A stretch of 34,427 nucleotides of DNA from Micromonospora okii (GTDB lineage: Bacteria > Actinomycetota > Actinomycetes > Mycobacteriales > Micromonosporaceae). The translations under genes and the position numbers were made by a program. This document shows, one piece after another, positions 8,289-15,590 of this stretch (position 1 is the stretch's first letter; each line of letters starts with the position of its first letter). The DNA is taken from assembly GCF_020884795.1 (NCBI RefSeq), contig NZ_BBZF01000025.1, forward strand, positions 160,858 through 195,284, read 5' to 3'. The notes under the pieces were generated by a model. That model was not told the origin of the DNA, ran no database searches, and saw only the letters and a list, made by a program, of their open reading frames with translations.

Positions 8289-8786
8289 ATGCCTTCCTAC
8301 CCGCCCACCTTCGCCGAACAGGTCGTCGCACAGCCAGCCCAAGCCCAGTTCGAGGCGTTCCTCGACGAGCACCGCAGCGCGCTCAACGGCTGCCTGGACG
8401 GGCTGACAGAGGAGCAGGCGCGCCGATCGTTGGTTGCCTCCAAGACCACGCTGCTGGGCCTGGTGAAGCACGCGACCTTCGTCGAGAAGGTCTGGTTCGA
8501 CGAAGCCGTCACGTGCCGGTCGCGCGCCGAGCTCGGCCTCCCCGCGACGCCGGACGAGTCGTTCGACCTCGGTCACGACGACACGATCGCCAGCGTTCAG
8601 CAGGCGCACCGTGAAGCCTGCGAAGCATCCCGCCAGGCGACGTCGTCCCTGGGCCTGGACGACATCCTGCACGGGAACCGGCGGGGCCCGCTTCCGCTGC
8701 GGTGGGTGTATCTCCACGTGCTGCGCGAGCTCGCCCAGCACTGCGGGCACGCCGACATCCTTCGCGAGCAGCTCATCGACGAGTAG
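8289..8786 (+). CDS. DinB-like protein, DUF664 type
   Basis: 165 residues from ATG 8289; no strong ribosome site is visible upstream. The sequence is a four-helix DinB/YfiT-like fold of the DUF664 subgroup. Candidate metal-binding histidines lie in LLGLVKHATFVEKVWF (helix 2) and in LRELAQHCGHADILREQ (last helix), the pattern used for a divalent metal in this superfamily. Several actinobacterial members are thiol (mycothiol) dependent S-transferases, so a detoxification role is possible, but the substrate cannot be told from sequence. Length is normal for the family. It is a single-gene unit, convergent with the multicopper oxidase operon and ending before a strong hairpin terminator. Confidence 0.85.
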   Translation: MPSYPPTFAEQVVAQPAQAQFEAFLDEHRSALNGCLDGLTEEQARRSLVASKTTLLGLVKHATFVEKVWFDEAVTCRSRAELGLPATPDESFDLGHDDTIASVQQAHREACEASRQATSSLGLDDILHGNRRGPLPLRWVYLHVLRELAQHCGHADILREQLIDE

Positions 8787-8867
8787 CGCGTGGAGGCCCG
8801 CCCGTGCCGCTGCCCGCGCCCGTTCGGCGTCGGGGTCGTGCCGATGACGGGCCTCCGGGTGTCGCGG

Positions 8868-8918
8868 GCACGGTGTGCGAGTCGCGCGACGACCTTGGGC
8901 GTGGCTCGCACACCGTGC
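8868..8918. terminator. Bidirectional hairpin terminator
   Basis: A perfect 14-bp inverted repeat (8868-8881 with 8905-8918, 23-nt loop) lies in the 150-bp gap between the convergent DinB-like and multicopper oxidase genes. No T-run follows on either side, as is usual in high-GC actinomycetes. Confidence 0.65.
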
Positions 8919-8939
8919 ACCTGGCGGCAGCGGGCGTGG

Positions 8940-10499
8940 TCACGCGGTGGTGAAGTCGGCCATCATGGCCATGTCCTCGTGTTCCAGGTTGTGGCAGTGC
9001 AGCATGAAGGTCCCGGCATGGTCGGTGAACCGGACGGCGATCTCGACCGCCTCGGACGGGCGTACGTCGACGGTGTCCTTCCAACCGGCGTCGTACGGGC
9101 CGGGCGCCCGGTTGTTGCGGCTGATCACCTGGAACGGGTCCAGGTGCACGTGCACCGGGTGGTGGAAGTCGCTGACCAGTCGCCAGACCTCGGTGGTGCC
9201 GAGGCGCGGCCGGGCCAGCGGGCGGCCGGGGCGGTAGGGCTGGCCGTTGATGGTCCATCCGTGGTCGGGGCGGAGCTGGAAGTGGAACGTCCGCGTCGCT
9301 GCGGCTCTCGCCGGGTCGAGGCGCTCGATGTGGCTGAGCCGCTCGGGCAGGCCCGGGTCGTCGTGGGTCAGGCCGGTGACGTCGAAGGCCATGACGTGGG
9401 CCGTGCGGCCGGTGCCGAGGCGGTTCACCAGCCGTACGCGGGTGCCGGGACGGTAGCGGGAGAAGTTGACGACCACGTCGAAGCGTTCGGCGGGTGCGAC
9501 GTCGATGGTGTGGTGGGTCAGCGGGCGGTGCAGCAGACCGCCGTCGCCGCCGATCTGCACCAGGCCGCCGTCGGGTGCCGGCGGGTCGAGGGCCAGCCGG
9601 TACCGCCGGGCGTTGGAGGCGTTGAGCAGCCGCAGCCGGTATCGGGCCCGGTCCGTCCTCAGCACCGGCCAGGGCGCGCCGTTGACCAGGATGACGTCGC
9701 CGAGCACTCCGTTCATGTACGGCTCGGTGACGCCGGGCGCGTGCAGGTTCGGGTCGGCCAGCGGGTAGCGCAGCGACCCGTCCGCGGCGAACGACCGGTC
9801 GGTGATCATGATCGGCAGGTCGCGGTCGCCGGTCGGTAGCCGCAGCCCGTCCTCCTCGTCGTCGTGCACGAGGTGGAAGCCGGCCAGCCCTCGCCAGACC
9901 GCCACGCCGGTGTGCCCGTGCCGGTGGTCGTGGTACCAGAGCGTCGCGGCGCGCTGCCGCATCGGGTACGTGTAGTCCCGCTCGCCGACGGTGGTCCGTC
10001 CCGGTGCGGGGCCGCCGTGGTGCTGGCCGGCCTGCGCCGGGATGGTTCCTCCCGCCGGCATGACGAGGTCGGCGGGGTAGCCGTCGCTGTCGGCGGGGGT
10101 GTGCCCGCCGTGCAGGTGGACGACGGTCGGGTGGGGTAGTGCGTTGCGGTGCCGCACGACGGTGCGCCGGCCGGCGCGGGAGCGGATCGTCGGACCGGGG
10201 AAGCTGCCGTGGTACGTCCAGGCCTCGCTGGGCAGCCCCGGCAGGATGCTGAGCGTCGCCGGCCGCTGGGTGATCTCGTAGTGGTCCGTCGTGGCGTCGG
10301 CCCGTACCGGCGCGAGCACCGGAGGAACGGGCAGCGGCACCTGGTAGGGGCGGGGCAGTGGCGCCTCGCTGGGCAGCAGCCGGCCCGGTTCGCCGGGGCC
10401 GTGCAGGCCGCTGCGGGCGAGCCAGCCACCGCCGGTGAACGCCGCCACGGTGGCCGCGCTCGCGCCGAGGAGTCGCCGGCGGGTGATTCGTGGGCTCAT
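8940..10499 (-). CDS. Tat-exported multicopper oxidase
   Basis: 519 residues from ATG 10499, which overlaps the stop of the upstream gene (ATGA). It starts with a twin-arginine signal (PRITRRRLLGASAATVAAF), so the enzyme is exported folded. Three cupredoxin domains follow, and all four copper-ligand clusters are present: HLH at 128-130, YHDH at 189-192, HHPVHVH at 446-452, and HCHNLEHEDMAMM at 501-513. The last cluster gives the type 1 site as Cys502, His507 and axial Met512. The Met ligand and overall layout are closer to bilirubin-oxidase/CotA-like and bacterial copper-efflux oxidases than to fungal laccases. It would oxidise a phenol, metal ion or pigment precursor while reducing O2 to water. 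It is the last gene of the amidohydrolase/membrane/oxidase operon. Confidence 0.93.
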   Translation of the reverse strand: MSPRITRRRLLGASAATVAAFTGGGWLARSGLHGPGEPGRLLPSEAPLPRPYQVPLPVPPVLAPVRADATTDHYEITQRPATLSILPGLPSEAWTYHGSFPGPTIRSRAGRRTVVRHRNALPHPTVVHLHGGHTPADSDGYPADLVMPAGGTIPAQAGQHHGGPAPGRTTVGERDYTYPMRQRAATLWYHDHRHGHTGVAVWRGLAGFHLVHDDEEDGLRLPTGDRDLPIMITDRSFAADGSLRYPLADPNLHAPGVTEPYMNGVLGDVILVNGAPWPVLRTDRARYRLRLLNASNARRYRLALDPPAPDGGLVQIGGDGGLLHRPLTHHTIDVAPAERFDVVVNFSRYRPGTRVRLVNRLGTGRTAHVMAFDVTGLTHDDPGLPERLSHIERLDPARAAATRTFHFQLRPDHGWTINGQPYRPGRPLARPRLGTTEVWRLVSDFHHPVHVHLDPFQVISRNNRAPGPYDAGWKDTVDVRPSEAVEIAVRFTDHAGTFMLHCHNLEHEDMAMMADFTTA

Positions 10500-10969
10500 G
10501 CGGCCTCCTCCGCAGTGGCGGTGGCGATCGGGGTGCGCGGTGGCGTCGGGGCCGACTGGGCGGGTGGCGCGCCCCATGCCCTGACGAGCAGCAGCGCCAC
10601 GCCCACGGCGAGTCCGACGGCGAGGGGCATGTGGACGGTCAGGATCCGCTGCTCGCCGAGCAGGGCCAGGGCGCCGGTGATCAGGAACTGGATCAGGCTC
10701 TCCCGGACCGGCCAGGACGGGCCCCTGCTGGACCGCCACCACCAGACGGCGGCGACGCACTGCGCGAACAGGGTGAGCGCCAGCAGGACTCCGGTGAAGC
10801 TGTGGGCGGCGAGGGCGTCGTAGTGTCCGGAGAGGAACCCGCCGGCGAGGGCCGCCTGGCCGAGGACGAGGAGTGCCGCGACGGTGGCCGTGGCGCGGAA
10901 GAGCAGCCACGACCAGGATCGTGCGGCGTCCGGGGCGGGTCGGGGCTCGCGGTGGCCGGTGGTCGCCAT
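10496..10969 (-). CDS. Four-helix integral membrane protein
   Basis: 157 residues from ATG 10969, which has a GAGGG site five bases upstream. A GTG at 10981 overlaps the previous stop (GTGA) and would add four residues, but its ribosome site is too close. Four hydrophobic helices are visible at about residues 21-45, 56-78, 89-105 and 111-131. Histidines sit at the ends of helices 1-2 (LSGHYDALAAHSF) and before helix 4 (ILTVHMP), which could bind heme or copper, but I cannot assign a family. Placed between an amidohydrolase and a multicopper oxidase and overlapping the latter by four bases, it probably works with the oxidase at the membrane. Confidence 0.8.
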   Translation of the reverse strand: MATTGHREPRPAPDAARSWSWLLFRATATVAALLVLGQAALAGGFLSGHYDALAAHSFTGVLLALTLFAQCVAAVWWWRSSRGPSWPVRESLIQFLITGALALLGEQRILTVHMPLAVGLAVGVALLLVRAWGAPPAQSAPTPPRTPIATATAEEAA

Positions 10970-10977
10970 GTCGGCCC

Positions 10978-12144
10978 TCACTTCTCCGGGAAGCCGGCGG
11001 CGGCCGGCTGCCGGTTCTGGCGTACGCCGCGACGCCAGACGTCCACGACGGCGCCGACGGCCGTGATGTCGGTGGTCGGGTCGCCGTCGACGAGGAGCAG
11101 GTCGGCGCGGAGGCCGGGCGCGACGCGGCCGCGGTCGGTCAGGCCGAAGTGCCGGGCCGGGACGCTCGTGGCCGCCGCGAGGGCTTCGGCGTTGGTCAGC
11201 CCGGCCTTGACCAGCAGCGCCAGCTCGTGGTGCATGGCGGTGCCGTGCTGCGGGGCGAAGGGGGTGGCGTCGGTGCCCGCCAGCAGCGTGACGCCGGCCC
11301 GGTGCAGCACGCCGGCGGCGTGCACCGCGTTGGCGGCGCTGCCTGCGGCGGCGTGGTCCAGGGCGGCGCCCTGGCTGATCGCGTCGAAGTACGCGAGCGT
11401 GGTGACCACGAAGACGCCGTCGCCGGCGATCCGCTCCGCGAGTCGCCAGCCGGTCGGATCGTCCGACCCGGCGTCGGCGTAGACGTGCGCGAGCCCGTCA
11501 ACACCCGCGTCGAGGGCGATGGTCACCTCCCGGGTCGTGATGGCGTGTGCGATCGCGGTCAGGCCGGCGGCGTGTGCCGCCTCGACGAGGGCGGACACGA
11601 CGTCGGGGGAGAGCACGGGCAGGTTCTCGCCGTGCATGGCCCCGTCGTCGACGACGATCTTGATGTAGTCGGCGCCCTCGGCGACCCGGGCCGCGACGAA
11701 CGGCGCGGCGTCCGCCACCCGCGCGACGGTGGGGAACGGGCCGGCGGCGTCACCGAGCGCCGCCAGCGCCTGCGGGTCGAGGCCGGTCATCAGTTGGCTC
11801 GGGTGCCCACCCGGGGCCGTGGCGAGCAGGCCGCAGCTACGCAGGTCGGCCACGTCGTCGCGGTCGGCGGCCAGCCGGCGCTGGCGGGCCAGGTTGTCCG
11901 GCAGGCAGAACATGTCCAGCTCGGTGGTGACGCCGGCGGCCAGGGCCTGGGCGAGGCTGCCGTCGAAGGTGTGGGTGTGGGCGTCGATCAGGCCGGGCAG
12001 CAGGGTGCGCCCGGCGCCGTCGATCCGCAGGTCGACCGGTCGACCGTCCGGCTCGACGATCCGGTCGCCGTCGACGAACACGTCGGCGCGTTCCACGGTG
12101 CGCTGCCCGTCGAACACCCGCACGTCACGGATCACGGTACGCAT
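10978..12144 (-). CDS. Metal-dependent amidohydrolase (imidazolonepropionase/prolidase-like)
   Basis: 388 residues from ATG 12144 with a GGAGG site eight bases upstream; longer upstream starts lack a site and family homology. The protein has the amidohydrolase TIM-barrel metal centre: H56-x-H58 in GLIDAHTHT, Lys162 in DYIKIVVDDG (candidate carboxylated lysine), His200 in AIAHAIT, His220 in GLAHVYAD and Asp292 in LLAGTDATP. The C-terminus has the usual small beta-sandwich with GRVAPGLRADLLLVDGDP. Such enzymes hydrolyse amide or cyclic amide bonds; the substrate is not predictable. First gene of the operon with the membrane protein and multicopper oxidase, and divergent from the ECF41 sigma gene. 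Confidence 0.9.
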   Translation of the reverse strand: MRTVIRDVRVFDGQRTVERADVFVDGDRIVEPDGRPVDLRIDGAGRTLLPGLIDAHTHTFDGSLAQALAAGVTTELDMFCLPDNLARQRRLAADRDDVADLRSCGLLATAPGGHPSQLMTGLDPQALAALGDAAGPFPTVARVADAAPFVAARVAEGADYIKIVVDDGAMHGENLPVLSPDVVSALVEAAHAAGLTAIAHAITTREVTIALDAGVDGLAHVYADAGSDDPTGWRLAERIAGDGVFVVTTLAYFDAISQGAALDHAAAGSAANAVHAAGVLHRAGVTLLAGTDATPFAPQHGTAMHHELALLVKAGLTNAEALAAATSVPARHFGLTDRGRVAPGLRADLLLVDGDPTTDITAVGAVVDVWRRGVRQNRQPAAAGFPEK

Positions 12145-12277
12145 TGCGGCCTCCAGGTGGTCGGAGTGGCTCGGCCGGAACGGATCGTCCCGACCTGGCA
12201 ACCAGGAGGGCGTGCGCGTCGCCGACTGTGACGCCGGCGTGCTCCGGTGCGTCATGGATCACATTCCGGTGCGGGCA

Positions 12278-12304
12278 TGTCACACCTCGGGCGGCGGCGC
12301 TCTC
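12278..12304 (+). promoter_or_regulatory. Candidate ECF41-type promoter of the sigma gene
   Basis: TGTCACA at 12278-12284 matches the -35 element I recall for ECF41 sigma factors. Sixteen bases later is TCTC (12301-12304), a half match to the expected CGTC -10. The start codon is at 12337. The position fits autoregulation of the sigma gene. Confidence 0.5.
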
Positions 12305-12336
12305 TGAGGGGGTGGATCCGACCGGAGGTGACACCC

Positions 12337-13254
12337 GTGTCCGACGACGAGCAGCCGGCGTCGAGCGCCGACCCGACCACGACCTTCCTCGCCCACCGGG
12401 AACTGCTCTTCTCGGTGGTGTACGCGATGCTGGGCAGCGTCGCCGACACCGACGACGTGCTGCAGGAGACGTGGCTGGCCTGGGCGGCCAGGAACCGGGC
12501 CGTCGGCGCGTCGATCGAGAATCCGCGTGCCTACCTGACGCGGGTCGCCGTCAACCAGGCCCTCGCCCAGCGCGTGGCCCTGGACCGGCGTCGCGAGACG
12601 TACGTCGGCCAGTGGCTGCCCGAGCCGGTGGCCACCCCGCCCGCCGCCGAGGGCGACGCGGCCGATGCCGTCCTGCGCGCCGAGTCGTCGTCGATGGCGT
12701 TGCTGGTGGTGCTGGAGACCCTCACCAGCGCCGAGCGGGCCGTCTTCGTCCTGCACGAGGTGTTCGGCTATCCGCACACGGAGATCGCCACCGTCATCGG
12801 CCGGTCGCCGGCGGCGGTGCGTCAACTCGCCCACCGGGCGCGTGAGCACGTGCAGGCCCGCCGCCCCCGCTTCGCGCCCGACGCCCGACTCCAGCAACAG
12901 GTGACCGAGCGGTTCCTGGCCGCCGCCCTCGGCGGTGACCTGCGGGAATTGTTGGCCGTCCTCGCCCCGGACGTCACCCTGTGGACGGACGGCGGCGGCA
13001 AGGGGCCCGCCACCAGCCTGCACCCGGTGCGCGGGCGCGACGAGGTGGCCCGGCTGCTCGTCGCGGTTGCCGCCAACGTGCCGGCGGGAGCCGACATCCG
13101 CTACCGGCCGGTCAACGGCGACCCCGCCGCGATCCTGTTCGAGCGCGGCGTCCCGTTCGCGGTCCTCGTGCTCGACCTCGACCACGAGCGGGACACGGTC
13201 CGCCGGGTCTTCTCCGTCACCAACCCCGACAAGCTCTCCCGGGTCGGCGGATGA
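12337..13254 (+). CDS. ECF41-family RNA polymerase sigma factor with SnoaL-like C-terminal domain (SigJ-like)
   Basis: 305 residues from GTG 12337, preceded by GGAGG at good spacing; longer in-frame starts lack a site. Sigma-2 (FLAHRELLFSVVYAMLGSVA, then DTDDVLQETWLAWA) and sigma-4 (VFVLHEVFGYPHTEIATVIG, then RSPAAVRQLAHRAREH) are intact. Two ECF41 signatures are present: YVGQWLPEP in the linker between the sigma regions and NPDKL near the C-terminus. The extra C-terminal domain (about residues 190-305) is NTF2/SnoaL-like and in ECF41 proteins takes the place of a separate anti-sigma factor by controlling activity in cis. ECF41 genes normally sit beside a carboxymuconolactone decarboxylase, oxidoreductase or epimerase. 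Here the neighbour is the divergent oxidase operon, with an NmrA-like oxidoreductase 1.2 kb downstream. Confidence 0.93.
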   Translation: MSDDEQPASSADPTTTFLAHRELLFSVVYAMLGSVADTDDVLQETWLAWAARNRAVGASIENPRAYLTRVAVNQALAQRVALDRRRETYVGQWLPEPVATPPAAEGDAADAVLRAESSSMALLVVLETLTSAERAVFVLHEVFGYPHTEIATVIGRSPAAVRQLAHRAREHVQARRPRFAPDARLQQQVTERFLAAALGGDLRELLAVLAPDVTLWTDGGGKGPATSLHPVRGRDEVARLLVAVAANVPAGADIRYRPVNGDPAAILFERGVPFAVLVLDLDHERDTVRRVFSVTNPDKLSRVGG

Positions 13255-13369
13255 GGCACCAGATCGCGAGCCGGCCCTGATGCCGCATGGCGGTGGCGTG
13301 TTGCCCGCCATCGGATGACCCGACGACCTTCTGCGCGAGTGGGCAGACCGGAAAGCCGGGGTGGCGGAG

Positions 13370-14344
13370 CTACCGGGCGGGCGTGGCCCCTGGTGCGGCG
13401 GGGAGCGGGGCGGGTCGTCGGCGGGGTGATGCGGCCAGCGCCAGCGCCAGCACCGCGCAGACCAGCCCGACCGTGAAGAAGAGAAGGAGTGCCGGTTGAC
13501 CGAGCCATTCCCAGACGGGATGCCACGTGGGGTGCGGCTCGCGGAGGTGATGGCGCGACAGCGCCGGTGCGGACAGCGCGACGGGTGCCCACCACGCGAG
13601 GAGGGTGGTGGTGAAGAGGGCGGTGACGACGCCCCGCGCCGGGTGGTCCGCAGCGGTGCGGCGGCTGGCCCAACCGACGACCAGCCAGCCGAGGCCGGCG
13701 CCGAGCAGGCCGGCGACGATCGCGGCGGGGACGACGCCGGGCGGAGTGCCCCGCCGCATCGTCGCCGACAGGTGGCTGCGGCTGAGGTCCGCCGGTGCGG
13801 GCTGGCTCCTCACCTCCACGTCGAGGACGGTGTCGGCGCGGCGGGCGACCACCGTGGTGATCTCGTGGACCGCCGCGCACCGCGTGCCGGCGCAGGTCGG
13901 GTCGGTGCGACGCGTCGGGCCGTACACCAGCCGCCAGCCGCCCTCGCGCAACCGACCGTCGAGGGCGGCGAGTGTCCGGTCCGGAGTCGTCGGTGGTACG
14001 CCCGCCGCGCTGGCGCTGACCTCCGCCTGCTGGTATTCGCCGCCGTCCCCGAACAGCAGGTTGTCGATGTTCCGTAGCCCGAGTGGTCGGCTGTAGAAGG
14101 TGAGGTGCGCCTCGGCGAGCTGTACGTCGTCGAAGTGCTGACCCGGGAACAGGGCGGCGCGGGTGGCGACGACCTCGGCGCGGGTCGGTTGGGGGCGGGC
14201 GGTCTCCCAGGTGGCCCGGGTGGCGAGTGCGGCGGTGGACAGGCCGCAGACGACGGCGGCCAGGGCAGCCCAGACGGAGGCGGTTCGGCCGGCCGGGAGC
14301 AGCCACCGCCGGTGGCGGCGGGCGAGGCGGTTGGTCCGCAGCAC
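13370..14344 (-). CDS. Membrane protein with large extracytoplasmic domain
   Basis: 324 residues from GTG 14344 with a GGAAG site (AAAGGAAG). One helix near residues 23-43 is followed by about 160 residues that should lie outside the cytoplasm, including a Cys pair (DPTCAGTRCAAVHE) that could form a disulfide. Three further helices are near 205-230, 238-258 and 283-305, with a basic, Pro-rich tail. I do not recognise the family. It stands between the convergent ECF41 gene and the NmrA-like gene, the latter read in the same direction with about 110 bp between, so these two may share a transcript. Confidence 0.8.
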   Translation of the reverse strand: MLRTNRLARRHRRWLLPAGRTASVWAALAAVVCGLSTAALATRATWETARPQPTRAEVVATRAALFPGQHFDDVQLAEAHLTFYSRPLGLRNIDNLLFGDGGEYQQAEVSASAAGVPPTTPDRTLAALDGRLREGGWRLVYGPTRRTDPTCAGTRCAAVHEITTVVARRADTVLDVEVRSQPAPADLSRSHLSATMRRGTPPGVVPAAIVAGLLGAGLGWLVVGWASRRTAADHPARGVVTALFTTTLLAWWAPVALSAPALSRHHLREPHPTWHPVWEWLGQPALLLFFTVGLVCAVLALALAASPRRRPAPLPAAPGATPAR

Positions 14345-14452
14345 GGCTGCTTCCTTTGGTCGTACTGGCCTGGCCCGGCCCGGCGCGGGCGGAGCGTGCG
14401 CGGCCGGGTTGCGGCGAGGACAGCCGAGCGGCAGGCTGGAGGCCTTCGGCCC

Positions 14453-15340
14453 CTAGTTCGTGAAGTCCGCCTTGTGGTCCACCGCCCACTCGGCGAAGGT
14501 CCGCATCGGCTTGCCGAGGACCCGCTCGGCCGTGCGGTCGATCTCGGCAGGCCCTTCCAGGGCCTCCACGTAATAGCGGATCCTGTCCTCGACGATTCCC
14601 GACGTGGCCTCCCGGTCGACCACCCCGTCCTGCACCAGCTCCTGGATGCGGGAGCTGAACCGTTCGCGGAGCACGGCGCGCGCGTCGTCGCCCGTGATGT
14701 CCTCGAACGCCACGTCGCGGCCGATCGCCTGACCGATGAGGGCGAGCTGCTCCGCCTGGCTGATGCTCTCACCGCCGGTGATGTGGTACTTCGCCCCGGC
14801 GTGCCCCTCCTGGAGCAGGGCCACGGTGCTCACTTCGGCGATGTCCCGTTCGTGGATGGGGGAGACGTGGGAGTGCGCGTAGAGGAGCCGCACCGGCTCG
14901 CCGTTCCTGATGGACCGGGCCCACTGCAGGGAGTTCGCGGCGAACGTGCCCGGCCGCACGAACGTCCAGGCCAGGCCGGACTGCTCGATCGCGGCCTCCA
15001 TCGTCCGATGCCACCGCGCGATCCAGTGGTCCGAATCGCGACCGGAGACGGCCCGGGAGGACAGCAGCACGGCGTGCGTGACGCCGGCAGCCTTCGCGGC
15101 CTCCATGACCCCTTGGACGCCGGCCGGCTGGGTGTACAGGAAGACCTTCTCCACGCCCTGGAGCGCCTGCTCGAACGTCTTCGGGTCGTTGAGGTCCGCC
15201 CTCCGGACCTCGACCTGCGGCGGCAGGTCGAGCGACTCGGGATTGCGGGAGGTCGCCCGGACGTCCGCTCCCGCCCGCACCAACAGGTCTACGACGTGGC
15301 GACCGACGTTGCCGGTCGCGCCAGTCACCAAGATCGTCAA
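14453..15340 (-). CDS. NmrA-like NAD(P)-binding oxidoreductase
   Basis: 295 residues. The chosen start is TTG at 15340, because the family begins directly with the dinucleotide motif (TILVTGATGNVGRHVVDLL) and a G-rich site lies just upstream; an in-frame GTG 13 codons earlier is the alternative. The Rossmann fold is followed by ADLNDPKTFEQALQGVEKVF and LLSSRAVSG, and a C-terminal substrate domain (WTFVRPGTFAANSLQWA, YHITGGESIS). The Ser-Tyr-Lys triad of classical SDR enzymes is not evident, as in NmrA/HSCARG proteins that sense NADP or reduce small substrates. It is divergent from the FAD monooxygenase. This is the kind of 'epimerase' often linked to ECF41 sigma factors, so the sigma gene 2 kb away may control it. 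Confidence 0.88.
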   Translation of the reverse strand: MTILVTGATGNVGRHVVDLLVRAGADVRATSRNPESLDLPPQVEVRRADLNDPKTFEQALQGVEKVFLYTQPAGVQGVMEAAKAAGVTHAVLLSSRAVSGRDSDHWIARWHRTMEAAIEQSGLAWTFVRPGTFAANSLQWARSIRNGEPVRLLYAHSHVSPIHERDIAEVSTVALLQEGHAGAKYHITGGESISQAEQLALIGQAIGRDVAFEDITGDDARAVLRERFSSRIQELVQDGVVDREATSGIVEDRIRYYVEALEGPAEIDRTAERVLGKPMRTFAEWAVDHKADFTN

Positions 15341-15590
15341 AGTCCCCCCAGGTGGCCTGTCCCGTGCTCGTGCACCCACTGCGCGCGGGGGCCGGCCGCC
15401 GGCCCGCTCGACGCCGTCTGCCGTCTCGACCGCTGCGCCGAGGCGCTCAAGAATACCGTCGATGCCTCCCGGCGGGAGCCCTGCATCCCTGGCCGCACAG
15501 ATCCTCCGCGCCGGATGCTCGGCGGATTCCATCCACGTCGATCATCGTTCACAGTGGACCCCGGCCTGTCAGGAAGTCTTGGGGAGAACG
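15341..15590. other. Divergent promoter region, NmrA-like / FAD monooxygenase
   Basis: 250 bp without a gene. It must contain promoters for both directions, but I could not pick out a convincing -35/-10 pair or operator. The last 60 bp before the monooxygenase are less GC-rich than the rest. Confidence 0.4.

Noticed and set aside
13255..13369. A short inverted repeat (7-bp arms) between the ECF41 gene and the convergent membrane protein gene
   Set aside because: Arms are short and the loop is long; it may be a weak terminator, but the evidence is too thin to list as a feature.
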